Of a DNA stretch of 64,000 nucleotides, positions 10,080 through 22,860 are shown one piece after another; position 1 is the first letter of the stretch, and every line of letters starts with the position of its first letter. The position numbers were made by a program, and so were the translations under genes. Origin of the DNA: Plantago major. Taxonomy: Eukaryota > Streptophyta > Magnoliopsida > Lamiales > Plantaginaceae. The notes beneath the pieces are model-generated. The model was not told where the DNA came from, did not search any database, and worked only from the letters and a program-made list of their open reading frames with translations. The stretch covers positions 103,575,542-103,639,541 of the forward strand of contig CM048841.1 of NCBI GenBank assembly GCA_026545765.1, read 5' to 3'.

Positions 10080-13000
10080 TTTTTACTTCTTGGTATTTTT
10101 AATAACTCAAGGGGATTGACCCGGACTTTTGCCAGGTCCAAGATATAACAGGGGTTTTTTTATTAAGGTGTCCATCAATACCAGTTAAACCGGGGCGACC
10201 CACCGGACTACCGGAGTCACATATTTCATGAAATGGTATAGAAATTAGAGCGAAAGAAGAGGAAAAAAGAGCGATTCTCCGAGTCCACAAAAATGATGAA
10301 AGCTGGAATGATAATACAAAAAGAAAGAAATAACCAAAGGCTTTGAGTTGGAAGACCGAGCTTTGTCGACGCAGTATAAACTTATAATCCTGTAATGAGA
10401 GAGGAGAGACAAAAGAAACATGGGGATTTCTATCGTCAGTCGATGTGTCGCCCTAACTAATTTCAGTTACTTATTTTGATCCATTAGATTAAAAATTTAA
10501 CGGTGGAGATCGAATAATCTGCTACCTTTCGCACCAAGTGTTGTCATGGGGTGTCGCTCGTGTCGCATGAGATGTTGTACTACGTATTGCTCTAACCGTC
10601 TATATCGCCTTAAACTATATTAAAACAAAAAAAAAAAAAGCATTTTTCATAAATTAAAAATGCCCCTACTACATCTTTCAACTAAAATTAAAATTAAATC
10701 AAAATCAAAATTAAATCAAAACAAAAAACTCATCAACATGTCCATACACAATCAAATTAAAGTAATCCCCAAATTAAACCTATTTCACAAAACCATCATC
10801 GGATGATGATCGCAAGTGACGGCTGACTTTGATCATTTGGGACACAGTTAGATTCGAAAGCAAGAAGGCAGGTCTGAGTTCCAAGGCACAACTCCTCGTA
10901 ATAAGCCCATATGAAATCAATATTGTTGTATTAATTGGATTTCATAATTGGGAGGTGGAATGATGCAGGAACAAAGAAAAGGCAGGCTCGAGTTCTTTGT
11001 TGTAGATTTGCATGAATTGGATTTGATGAAATTTAAATTAGGGTTCATCAATTTTGGATGTTCTTACAGATTAGAAATATGTGATGTGGATATTTGTTTG
11101 GAATTATAATTTGAATGTATATAATTATAAATTATAATTGTATGTAAAATGAAAATTTAGTGGAGAAGTTGAAATTTTTAAATATAGAAATAAGTAGCGG
11201 TTGATGGCGATGGAGAATAGTGGTTGAGGGGGATGGAGAGCAATGGACACGTGTCATGTATATCATGGTAGCGTTAGTTAGAAATGACAAAACAGCGATA
11301 TAAAACCTGAAGAAACATGGGGCTGAGGTATGGCTTTCGTGGAAAGATATGGGGCAAAGACTCCCATCAGTCCAAAGAAATTTGGGTTATTTCGCGAGTA
11401 AGGATAAAGTGTAAAAAGAACTACGATTAATTTGTGGGGTCCGTTTGCATAATATGCACCGAAGATAATTCATGAGTAATTGTACCAGTTATATTACTAC
11501 TAGAGTATTTAACGGAGAATATCTCATGAGTTCAAAGATTTTGTTCCAAACTCATGATCATCATTTGACAATGTTGCAAGCTCGATCTGCCGACACTGTT
11601 TTTTTCTCTCTAAAGATTTAGAGTATTTGTTTTGTCATCGATATGGTGAATTGATGAAGACACATGAATAAAAATCAAGATCTTTTTAATATATAGTTGT
11701 ATAATATACTAAAACCACTATAATGGTTTAGCCTTCTCTCTTCCATTGGAGCTTACAAAAGTGAAAAGGGCTTATCGCAATACTTCACGGAGAATTCTTT
11801 GTAAATTAAAGAAAAAACAATCAAATAAATAAATGTAAAGAACGAATACTTCAATATGAAGGCACTCATATACGTCAATTTATTCGAAACCTAATGCTTA
11901 AAACAAGGTAGGCAACTATTTATCTCATATAAAGAAGTGGGACAGTTTTAGTACTTGACATGCTACCGAACACTAAACTAAAAAAAAAAACTTAATAATT
12001 GCAACCTTTTCTTTTTTTTAATTCGCCGCACCTGTATAGTAGATGTAACTATTTGGATGCTCACTAGATAGACTCCCCAACTTATTAATGTATTCAATGT
12101 TCAAAGAACATATCACAAAGTCAAAATTCATGACTAGTAGGATTTAGACTTAACTTCGAAATTGTGATCAAAATGATATTATCTACTTTTAATTGATTAG
12201 CTGCACCGTGACCAATGACAATGATAATTGCACCTTTTATTGTGATCAATTCAAGTTGTCATTTGAAACTAAACTAAGAGGAATGAATGATAAATCAAAA
12301 AACATGGTTATAATGTGTCACAGTCATGAAGATCTGGAACAAGATCTAGAATGTGACCATGATTATGTTTGGTGTTTATGCTATTTAACGTTTTCCCTCC
12401 AAAACTTTATTGACAAGTATTGGCATAATACAATTTGATTAAACTAATTGTGGTTGGATGGTGATGTAAACAAGATTTAGGTGTGAAGTGGAAAATTTTG
12501 GCATGATCCTTTGTGTACTTTTCAAACACAAAATACAATGCTTTTAACGACAATAACATATGAACATGCAGTAGCTTTTCATCTTTTGGTGCTTGTGGAA
12601 GAAACTTGTTTGCCAATTGTGAATGACTCCACCTTGTTCAAAGGGAGAAATTTCAGATTCTAACCTATAGCCAATTCACATGTTTTATGCTCTACAATGA
12701 CAGACAAATGTGGGACACACTAGTGGTGGGATTCTTGAATCTGAGTCATGAAAAAAATCGTAGGTGCAAATAATAATTTTACCTCATAGATAGACTATAG
12801 ATGTCTTTGTGTTAAATTTGAAATTGACACAGCCAATAACGGATCGGTTACAATAATCGAAACATGATCGTAAATTTCTCCTCAAACTCATAAACTAAAT
12901 TATCTTATATGGTAGTAAACCGAAAACATATCATGATCCTTGTTAAAAAATCCCCCTATGCGTCTAGTAACTAGTTCTAGAGACTAAAAGGTAAAGATCA

Positions 13001-13931
13001 TTGCAGTAAAGTATGGAAGGTCCATATAGGGATGATAATTCATAAAGAACATAGACCTTTGTGTTTAGACTTTAGAGTAAATTCTCTCAACTTTATTCTT
13101 CTGCTGAAAGTGGTAAAATTGCTGGGCATCATGTGGCCTGTTCAAGTCATGTTCACGTTAAAGTGGTACGAAAGGAACACATTAGAACATTATAGTCACA
13201 AGAAACATCATATTCTCATTATGGTCCTGCTGAAATTACAGAGAAACTTGAATCACATTCTTCTATTATGATTGTCAAGAAATGATAATCGTCATTTTGT
13301 TATTCGAGATCTATTTACACTTCTAAAATGACAAAACGACACATTATATAAACCTCCAATCCGAAACTTGTATGCAGAGTTGGAAATCGATGAAATAGTA
13401 TAATATGCTACTTAGGAACATAACAGGACTGTAAGGAAAAGAAAGAAATGTTACAAAACTGAGAAAGGACTGTATTACATTGTGTTGCAATGTTTTTCCT
13501 CTTCAAGCTGACAAAAAGAACCTTACTACAAAATAAATAATCAACCCAAACAAATTGAAGTGCAAGGTCACACACCTAACATCTACTATAAGCTTATAAA
13601 AGAACCCTTATTTCTAACCCTAAACCTGTGATCTTTTTTTAGCTTCTTCGACCGTTTCTTCACTCCAACACTGTCTCTGCCAATTTTACCAGCAGCCAGC
13701 AAGTGATATTCGCGGACAAATTGAAGCCTTTCGCTTTTGTTGTACAATATCAATGTTCGTTCTTTTTTTTTCCTTTTTTTTCTTTTATGGCTAAGGAATA
13801 TTGGACCAGACCAATCAGACATATCAATCTTGTGTACATATCTTGTATAGACTAAAAATACAGGAATTTCAGTGGTACTAAGTACTCTGGAATACATGAC
13901 CAATGTATATAGATGACTCCTTTCTACTGTT
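10080..13931. other. Intergenic; downstream flank of CSLA, no gene seen
   Basis: AT-rich DNA with no convincing exon. The part just below 13931 must hold the CSLA 3' UTR, but no clear minus-strand polyadenylation signal stands out. The short frames at 12193-12616 and 13032-13271 show no known domain or coding bias that I can recognise. Confidence 0.5.
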
Positions 13932-16900
13932 TTAATTGCTTGGGACTATTGTGCCAATGTAGCCAAATCCCGCTATTGTAAAGGTGACCACTTGGAGCCA
14001 AAAGTATACGAAGTAGTAGTTCTTCCCGTAGAGAAAGTCGTACCATCCACAGACGAAAAGAAATACTGCAAATCCCAGCTCTTGTAATTGAATTCTGTAA
14101 AAATCATAACCATAGTAACCAAGTCATTATATAATACTATGTTCCTACTTCTTACTGATGTTTGATTGAAGAAATTGTTCCGAATATGTTGTTTAAGACC
14201 TCAAGATAAACAGTGAGATAATATATGTACCTGTCTCCTAGTATTTTGGTCAATGATCGCCTCGGTGCACCTGATTTGGATTTGGCCTTTAGAGTGTCTC
14301 CAAGTTTTTCAGTGACAACCCATTCGTTAACTCTTGCAGCTTCTAGCAGACCGATGATTGTGGCCTTTGTACGGTGGAAAGACATGACGTTCTCGAATAA
14401 AACCCAATAGAACAACAGATGGAATGACCTGAAAGTTTAACAAATGATCTTCAGCAAATGTGTAGTTGGAATTTATGACAGAAGTCAAGGAATGTAAATG
14501 GTCTTCACCTTGGAGTTCCGACTGAGTTGAGGACAGTGATAATGCAGGGAATATAAATAGCTCCCCATTTTGGCACATCTACTTCAGGAACAAGACATGT
14601 CAAGGGCAGAACCACGCAATAAAAGAAGAAGGTGAACATGTGAGCAATGATCTTTCGGACAAAGAAGAAGCTGTAGATCACATAAAACTTCTTGTACAGA
14701 GTAACTTTCTGCCAAAGCACAAAATAATTTGATTTAGTTCATCTGTGTTAAAATAGTTCAAATCTCAATAAACTGTCAAAAAGTGAAGAACACAACTAAC
14801 CTTGTTTGTAGCAATATCGACCACCATCTTCCTGAACAAATTAGCCGGACCACATGACCACCTGTGCTGCTGGAAACGGAAGGCTTTGAAAGTACTAGGA
14901 AGTTCACTTTTCACCTGTGGGAAGCATAATTTCCGATTAATTCTTAGTTTTGGCGTATAACACCGCACGAGACGCTAAATATGAATGAAGTACGAACTGG
15001 AACAGTACATGGAGGTCTCCCAAGTAGAGAAATTTCCAGCCTTTTAGACCAGCCCGAACGGCAAGATCCATATCCTCCACTGTAGTTCTGTCTTTCCATC
15101 CTCCAGCTTCATTAATGGCTTTAATTCTCCAGATACCACCAGTTCCTACAAATGTTCACAAAAGTGAGCATGATTTCGACTTCTCCACAAACAAACGGAA
15201 AAGAGAATACCATTCTTATATATCGACATACCATTGAAGCCGAAGAAAGCATGAGTTGCTGATCCCACTTCTTGCTCAACTGTGAAATGGTAGTCAAGTG
15301 ACATTTCTTGCATTCTTGTCAACAAGCACTCATCCGAATTCACTGCAAAGAACACCCAAACTTTAATTTTCCTGTACATAATTTAGCCCATATCCACTTC
15401 GCAAAACTTGCTTACACGTAACAAATTTGTATGAGTTCTCAACATTACAAGTTACAACACCACTAATGTCAGGCATCATAGTCTTAAAGTTCATTACGAG
15501 AATCAATCATCCCGATTGGAGGAAATCGCATTTATCATAGTTTTTACGATAGATACGGAGTTTTCTTTTCTTCTTCTTAGAATAACGTTCTAACGATATT
15601 ACATCATTTCGACAAATACATCAATCATCGCTAGGCGCTAGCATATACTAGAACACAAACAGGGCCGGCTAAGGTTAATGAAACACGTTGTGGTGGTATA
15701 AGTCTTGGACATGAATCATGAGGTCTTAAGTTCTAGACTTGTTGTGCCCTAACTTATTTTTTTTCCTTTTTTATAGAAATAAATAGAAACAACTATTATT
15801 CGGAAAAAGTGAGACACCCTCTATTAAAAAGTCACATAGGGACCCTGAAATATGTGAGACTACCTGAACACAAATCAGATCTCAACAGGAACGTAACCTA
15901 AGAACTCTGGGTCAGGTACTTGGTTCCATAATTGTGTACTAGGAGGACATGTCACAAACTTATCAGAATTCAGAAGTAGTGGGGACATGTCCTAGCATAA
16001 AAACCAAAAGAGAAAAAGAGACAACCACGTGACACCTCCATAAAACTAATTAGCCACGTCAGCAAGACAACCTGGAAATAGAATTTTCCATTTTGCATTT
16101 TCTTTTGATTTATTTATCAACAGAAGCTGTCGGTGGCACAAATACAAACGTTGACACTGTTCGACGAAGCAAAAAACAAAACCCGGTGCGGCTCCTCCAC
16201 CAGTAGTTTCCTGACACACAGCATAATTGCACGTGGCCGCGTTTTTTATTTTGCAATTTGACCCTTCGACTTTAGTTTATTCAATTTGTGGTCTTTATAA
16301 TTTGGGAAAGAAGACAAACTTGCCCCGGACTTTCAGTTTTCCCATGCCGATTAATCCGGGGAACAGTTTCACTTTTGGAAGAAGTCAGGGATAATTTTGT
16401 CACTCAGTCAATTTAGTACGCAGAAATATCTAGAGTTCGTGCCACTAGATTTTTTCACTTATTACTCCAGTTGTTTTTTGACCCGAAAATTAAATTGCAA
16501 TATAAAAGGTAAGTAAACACAAACGCAAATTTGGTAGTCGATATTTGTTTTGGGGCTGAATGAGTATGAATTTGTGACAAAGGGGCAAATTATGAAACCT
16601 ATTGTTTTGTTGTTGAAATAATTAGACAACTTAATCTGCCGAACATAGAGTTTCTCTTTTTCCTAATATAGAAATCATAATTGGAGTTGATATGAGAAGA
16701 GAGTAGATGGAGCTAATCACACTTGTAAACATTTTATGGGGTAGATAGTGGTCACACTCACTAGTCCAAAAATAAAATAAAAACAAAAACTACAGTATTA
16801 AATTTTCTATATGTAAAAGGCAATCTAGGGAATGGACCAATTCTTAAAACATTTGGTAAAACATAATAGTCGCATTTAAAAAAACAATAAAATTAAAATC

Positions 16901-19152
16901 TTGAAATTTAGTTATAGAAAAGTGGTTGCAAGGGAACAAGTAGGTTTCTAAAAAAAAGAACTTCTTAATCAATCATTAATACTAAATTTAGAATCATAAT
17001 TTTGACAAACTTTTCAAAGAGTAACGGCGTGATTAGTGGGAGATTAGACAGCGAAAATAGTGTTTTAAAAGCGTATATGGGCCTTAAAAGGGCCCAGTAG
17101 ACCCGCAAGGTGTGCAAGAAATCTCTCCAAGAAAGAATATAAGCAGCCCACAAAATTAAACCCATACATAAATTTTTTTGTCATATAATTCACCACTACT
17201 GCACTTGTAGACCTACATAATTAAAGTGGTTATTAATGTCACAGTGTAGTTATTATAACAACACCGACACTTTGCACGTTACTGCATACACACGAAATGC
17301 AGAACAAGTTAACTAAATAAATAGCTTAACCGGTGCAAGCCCAAAGGGTAGCGGGGTCGGGTTTTCTAACATAAAAATGTTTTAAATATTAAATGTTAGT
17401 TTTAAAGAAAAATTAAAAGAATTTCGCCCCAGCTACAAGTTTAAGAATCAAATTCTTACCGAATCTCCACCGGGATTGAACTAGGGCAATGTCCTTGTTG
17501 TGGATTAGAAACGGGACGGCTCGTCTGAGGAAATCAGGTTCAGGGCGAAAATCAGCATCAAATATGACGACGTATTCGCATGGTTTGACATAATCGTGTT
17601 TCAATCCCTCTTTGAGAGCTCCGGCTTTGTATCCGCCTCGAGATTCTCTAATTTGGTATCTAATGTTAATTCCTTTGCTAGCCCACCTAAGGCATTCCTT
17701 CTCTACCAAATCCTATAACAACATTTTGTAAGCTTGTTAGCAAAGGGGAATCGAACATAACAGGTTCACATCCAAACCATGCCAAGAAAGGAAAAAGGTA
17801 GTTTGGTGAAGTGATCACATTAGTTATGATATGGCTTTTGTCACTTATACTCATTATGGCAATCCATGAAGCTAAAATTGGACTAGATAGGAATATTAAG
17901 ATGTAAGATAAGTACCAAAAGTGCAATTATGAGAACTCAAATATAGAATTGTTCTACAAACATATATAAAGAGATGAGTGTAAAGTGTAAACAAAAATTG
18001 GTAACAGAGTTGCAAAAAAAAAAATATAAGGAAAAAATATAAAAAAAAGCCATGATCTAAGGCAATTATGTGTACAACAATAAATTTACGAAGATCAAGA
18101 CAACATCAAATTCTGTAATACGTCCTTGATTTTTGAGATATGTGCTTAAAAAAAGATCCAATTATTGATTGTAAATTCAGAAATGACCAGCCACATTAAA
18201 TTGGATTCTCTTTCACACTGCCAAGTGACTCGTCTATTACCCGCAGCAATCCAAAGGTGAAAAATAAGTTAGTAAAACCATACCATAACAAATGTCACAT
18301 ATTACACACTAAATTTTATGAAGCACTTCATCTCCGTCTAAAATTAAATGAGATATTTGATCATAGCATAGATAACAATTTTACTATACAATCAATAATG
18401 TCTTGGTCAATTTCCGTTGGAAAGAAAGCAAGGTAGAAAATGAGGATTGTCTTTTTGACAATTTCTGGAAAAATACCATATAATAGAACTCAATTTCATG
18501 AAAACACTTTTGAGTTACTTCTTCCACGAGCTAGTAGTACATTCTGCAGAAAAGGTTGTACCTTAACAGTGTAATCAGTAGAATCATCCAGTACTTGAAT
18601 CACTAGCCTATCAGCAGGCCATGAAAGATTACACGCAGCACCAATTGAGATCTTGTAAACCTGCCAAAACCAAAAAGTTACTTAATCCCCAAATCTCTCC
18701 ACCTTTTCATTCACACACACCATCTGTTTGTGAAATTGCGTTAAGGAAACTTAAAAGTAAAACGACAATGCTCAGTTGGATTAGTAGCATGTAGCGGATA
18801 AAGTGATAAATCAGAAACAAACCTCTCGCTCGTTAAACATGGGGATCTGAACAAGCACGATGGGAAAATCAGCATTACCATCCTCAATATCATCCTCCAA
18901 GGCCTCAAACTTGTACCTCTGATGAGGCTTCTTCCAGAACAATCTAACAAGCACAATCACAACGCCCATATACAGCCTCTCCATGAACACCATTATCGAC
19001 ATTGCCAAGCAAATGTACACACAAAAATTCAACACAGGAACAATCAGCGGCACTCTGATGAGCTCCCATAGAAGCCCGATTTGGCCGGCAATGTCGACGT
19101 TGTAGCCCGGTAGAGCCTCCGGGATGAAACTCTTGCCGGAAACCTCAGCCAT
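13932..19152 (-). CDS. CSLA: Cellulose synthase-like A, glucomannan 4-beta-mannosyltransferase (CSLA9-like)
   Basis: Golgi GT2 enzyme that builds the beta-1,4-mannan or glucomannan backbone from GDP-mannose (and GDP-glucose). Nine exons, all with GT-AG borders: 19152-18823, 18660-18562, 17712-17460, 15342-15232, 15145-15009, 14914-14801, 14708-14509, 14428-14231, 14094-13932 (stop TAA). The phases join without error to 534 codons, matching the usual CSLA length of about 530. Motifs seen: VLDDSTD (residues 133-139), [16 protein letters not shown] with DAD at 195-197, TVEDMDL with the catalytic-type Asp at 289, QQHRW at 325-329, and [10 protein letters not shown]. Hydrophobic segments lie near residues 37-72 and several after residue 365, as expected for a multipass membrane synthase; the C-terminus is GTIVPSN. 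Start is the first ATG (MAEVSGKSF). Introns 2 (849 nt) and 3 (2,117 nt) are the long ones. Which CSLA subclade it belongs to is an inference from CSLA9-like wording. Confidence 0.96.
15660..15795 (+). mobile_element. Possible tRNA-derived SINE in CSLA intron 3
   Basis: A tRNA-like head reads GTGGTGGTATAAGTCTTGG (A-box-like), followed about 35 nt later by GGTCTTAAGTTCTAGACTT (B-box-like), then a T-rich tail. It lies antisense to CSLA within its largest intron. No target-site duplication was identified, so this is tentative. Confidence 0.35.
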
Positions 19153-19430
19153 TGGATCTAGAAGATAATGTGGACGAAGAAAAAAACGAAATGAAATTGA
19201 TGTTTTTGGTTTTTGAAGAGATAGATTTTAGTTATTTTTTTCTTTCTCTCTCTTTCTTGTGTACCTGCTATCCTTATTGAGCGAGCAATACTTGTTCCAA
19301 TTATTGAATCGATCTTTCTGATATCAGAAAGAAGGATGAATGGAGAAGTATTGCGGCATTGCGGAGCAGAAGAGAGAGAGAGAGGAGTGGGAGTGGTGGA
19401 GTGGGAGAGAAAGAGAGGAAGTGAAAGAGG

Positions 19431-19438
19431 TTTTTATA
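19431..19438 (-). promoter_or_regulatory. TATA box of CSLA
   Basis: On the minus strand the sequence reads ATTATAAAAACC, about 280 nt upstream of the ATG. Transcription would start near 19400. The predicted leader (19153-19400) is rich in GA/CT repeats (GAGAGAGAG at 19372-19382, CTCTCTCT at 19246-19253). A GTACAC...TTCTAG pair within 19160-19270 could be a short leader intron; this is unproven. Confidence 0.55.
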
Positions 19439-19443
19439 ATCAA

Positions 19444-20540
19444 TGCTTAGACTGATTTTTTGGAGGATTTTCTGTAGTAACTAATGGCTCTGTTTCCATT
19501 TCTACATTTTTCCGTTAAATGTTCAGATCGGCTATATCGAGCTGACACGTACTGTTCCTTTTTTTTCGTTTTTCTGTCTTTTTGACCTATTTTTTCCCCA
19601 AAATAACCACCCCATATTTTGGAAACACTATTAGTTTTCTGTGAATTTTCAAAATGGAAACACTCTTAATTTGGACGAAATATTGATGTAGCGGATACCA
19701 GTGAGAAATCGAAAAAAAAAAAAAGGAATAAAAATTTTATAATAATAAAAATTTACGGTCCCAACTTGTGTATAAACGCTTAAAAAACTATGTTTACAAA
19801 TAAACTCTTTATAAAAATATTTTTTTCTGATCCCAACGATATTACTGTATAGAGTTTTTACTGTATTAGATTAGATTGTTATTTTATAACTAGAACTAGA
19901 ATGATTGGCGAAGATTAGTTGCTTTGCTCACTCATCGAGTGACAAAACGGTGTAATTTTATTAAAAGAACTAGATGATGCCGAAGTATAAAATAAACGTT
20001 TTACAATGTATGAAGTGTGAATAGTTTTCATTTTTTGAATTTATATAGTTATATGGGACGAGCAAGTATTGAAAAAATTTGTTACATTAGTAATTAATCG
20101 CTTGTTTCATAACAAATGTCACATTTTAACTTTTGCGATCAACAAACTTTAATTTGACTGTGAATTGATTTAGAATTGTAAGTAGTAAAATGTTCAATTA
20201 AATTATATAACAATCATGGTTTCAAAATTTTCAGTATGTGATTCAAATTTACAATCTTACATTTACAGTTTAAGATTAATTTGTAATCAAAGTTGAAGTT
20301 TATTGAGCGTAAAAAAAGTAACATTTGTTCTGGGTCGGAATGACTATTATTGAGGTACTCGTATAAAGAATGAGATTTTTCTTTAATAATAAAAACTCGA
20401 CTTTTATAAGGAAAATTTATCAAATCTAAAAACATAAAAGCGGTGACATATGTGACCAAAGAGGCATGATACATATACAAAATATGATGTGGCATGTCTC
20501 TTTGAATTTCATGGAGTTTCATTCACAAAATTAAATTAAA
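19444..20540. other. Upstream flank of CSLA, no gene seen
   Basis: AT-rich, with no supported exon. Strings near 20057 (GGGACGAGCAAGTA) and 20332 (TGGGTCGGAATG) resemble worn MITE ends, but a matching pair with a duplication could not be shown. Confidence 0.4.
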
Positions 20541-20559
20541 AATAAAATAGTAATTTAGA

Positions 20560-21720
20560 GATGTAATATTTATTTTTGGTATATTAACTGCATATAGAGT
20601 TTTTATTAAATCACATATAACTTTATCTGTAAAACTCAGAAAAATATTTTGGACATATATTTGGATTCAGCACGACAAGACGAATCCATAGACACCAATC
20701 TTGAATATAATTATTAATTAAATAAATTATTTATTCTTTAAAATAAAATAGCAAAAATAAAATACTAATTAAGAGGTGTACAATTTATTTTTAATATGTC
20801 AACTACAAATATAGTTTTTATTAAATCACGTATAACTTTATGTGTAAAACTTGGAAATATATTTTAAACATATATTTGAATTCACCGCGACAAGACGAAT
20901 CCATATACACCACTCTTGAATACCATTATTAATTAAATAAATTATTTATTAATTAAAATAAAATAGCAAAAAATAAAATACTAATTTAGATCCAGGTGTA
21001 CAATTTATTTTTAGTATATCAACTGCATATATAGTTTTTATTAGATTACGAATAACTTAATGTGTAAAACTCGGAAATATATTTTGAACATATAATTGGA
21101 TTCACCGCGACAAGACGAATCCATATACACCACTCTTGAATATCAATATTAATTAAATAAATTATTTATTCATTAAAATAAAATAGCAAAAATAAAATAG
21201 TAATATTGTAGCGCCCAAATTTTTAATTAACGAACTATGAAAAATAGTATATTATGTAAAATAGAATGGGCTAAACCTCACTAAATTCATTCAGTTTTAC
21301 GTGGAATTTTGTAGAATTAGTTTCATTTTAGACAGTATATATTTCACTGTTATTTTTAGCATGTTGACTGCATATATAACGTTTATTAAATCTCATATAA
21401 CTTTATCTTCAAAAATCAGAAAAATATTTTGAACATATATTTGAATTCGTCGTGACAAGACGAATCCAATGTTACTAAGATAAAATGAAACAATGCAATT
21501 TTAAGAATAGAGCATTTATTGAATTAATTCAATTCTACGTGGTATTTTATATAATTAATTGCATTAACTATTATTTTTTTATGTTGGGTGCTTATATAGT
21601 TTTCATTAAATCTCATATAAATTTATCTACAAACCTCCGAAAAATATTTTGAACATATATTTGGATTCACCGTGACAGGACGAATCCATATACACCAAAC
21701 TAGAATATTATTATTAATTA
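20560..21720. repeat. Diverged tandem repeats of about 215-220 bp with a palindromic core
   Basis: Five units share TATWAACTGCATATATAGTTTTTATTAAATC-like DNA (given here as separate pieces: AACTGCATATA, GTTTTTATTAAATC), AAAATATTTTGAACATATAT, and a core GGATTCACCGCGACAAGACG followed by AATCC. The string GACGAATCC starts at 20679, 20894, 21114, 21459 and 21679, so spacings are 215, 220, 345 and 220. A sixth core is at about 23122-23142. No coding capacity was seen; the repeat class is unknown. Confidence 0.75.
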
Positions 21721-21939
21721 AATAAATCATTTTATTCCCTAAAATAAAATATAAATTTATGAAATAAGATAAAATGAAATAATGGAATTTTAAAAATACA
21801 ACATTTATTAAATATTCAATACTCTCCCCACCCCCCCCCCCCCCACCCCTCCCCAATATACCCCCAATCTATTTAACAAGAAATTAATAGATATTTAGAT
21901 TCTCAATTATAAATTTTGATTCTACAGTTAAGTAGAGTT

Positions 21940-22860
21940 CGAATAGGGAGAACATAATTTTGTTCCATGAAGTTTTGCCAACTTAAACGTGAGGCTAATA
22001 TTTTAGCGCACAAATTATCAGTTAGGTGTTCTTATATAATATAATGTAATATATAAAGTTGAGGGCTAAACCCCATCAGATTCATTCAAATTCCAGCCAT
22101 CCTACGTGAAATTTTAATTCTACGGTTGAGCAGGGTCCGAATAAGAGGACGTATTAGTGTTCTTGCTAAAGATCATGAAGGCAATGTTATTGCTTGGTGA
22201 CCAAAATTTTATGTCTTATGGCGGAAGGTTAATTTGTCAGGCAAATTAAGAACTAAATATGTTCGGGATTTTGAATGGCAACATGTAGTAATTGAAAAGG
22301 ATTGTTCTTTGGTGATTAAATCTCTTAAATTGACAAATTTTAACTTTGCCCTTTTGTTTCACTTTTCAAAAAAATTCAAGTATTTGATAGAGAATTTTGT
22401 TCTATGAAGTTTTGCCAGGTTAAACGTGATAATATATAAAGTTGATAAACTAAACCCCACCAGATTCATTCAAATTTCAGCAATCCTACGTGAAATTTAG
22501 ATTCGGTTGAGCAGAGTCCGAATAGGGGGGACGTATTAGTGTTGTTGCTAGGAATCATGAGGGCAAAGTTTTATGTCTTATGGTTGTTGAAATGTGGAAG
22601 GTTGGCCAGCAAAATTAAGAACTAAATTTGTTCGAGATTTTGGGTAGCAACATGTAGTAATTGAAAGGGATTGTTCTTTGGTGACTAAATCTCTTAAATC
22701 GACAAATTTCAGCTTTGCCCTTTTGTTTCACTTTTCAAAGAAATTTAGGTATTTGATTGGGAGTTTTATTCCATGAAGTTTTGCCACGACAAATGTCAGG
22801 CTAACGTTTTACCACATGGATTATCAGTTGGGTATTTTTATGATGATGTTTGTTTGGTAG
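21940..22860 (+). pseudogene. Tandem relics of an RNase H-like (RVT_3) domain
   Basis: Three pieces translate to parts of the RVT_3 domain common in plant non-LTR elements. A tail SFCQLKREANILAHKLSV lies near 21970-22025. Two longer copies (about 22150-22430 and 22510-22850) read RISVxAxxHEGxV, then VIEKDCSLVIKSLK or VIERDCSLVTKSLK, then LLFHFSKKF and a SFCH..K-type tail. The R-E-A-N-x-x-A-H motif is the usual C-terminal signature. Frames are broken in both copies. The two long copies are similar to each other with a period of about 370-380 bp, so a segmental duplication occurred. Confidence 0.6.
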
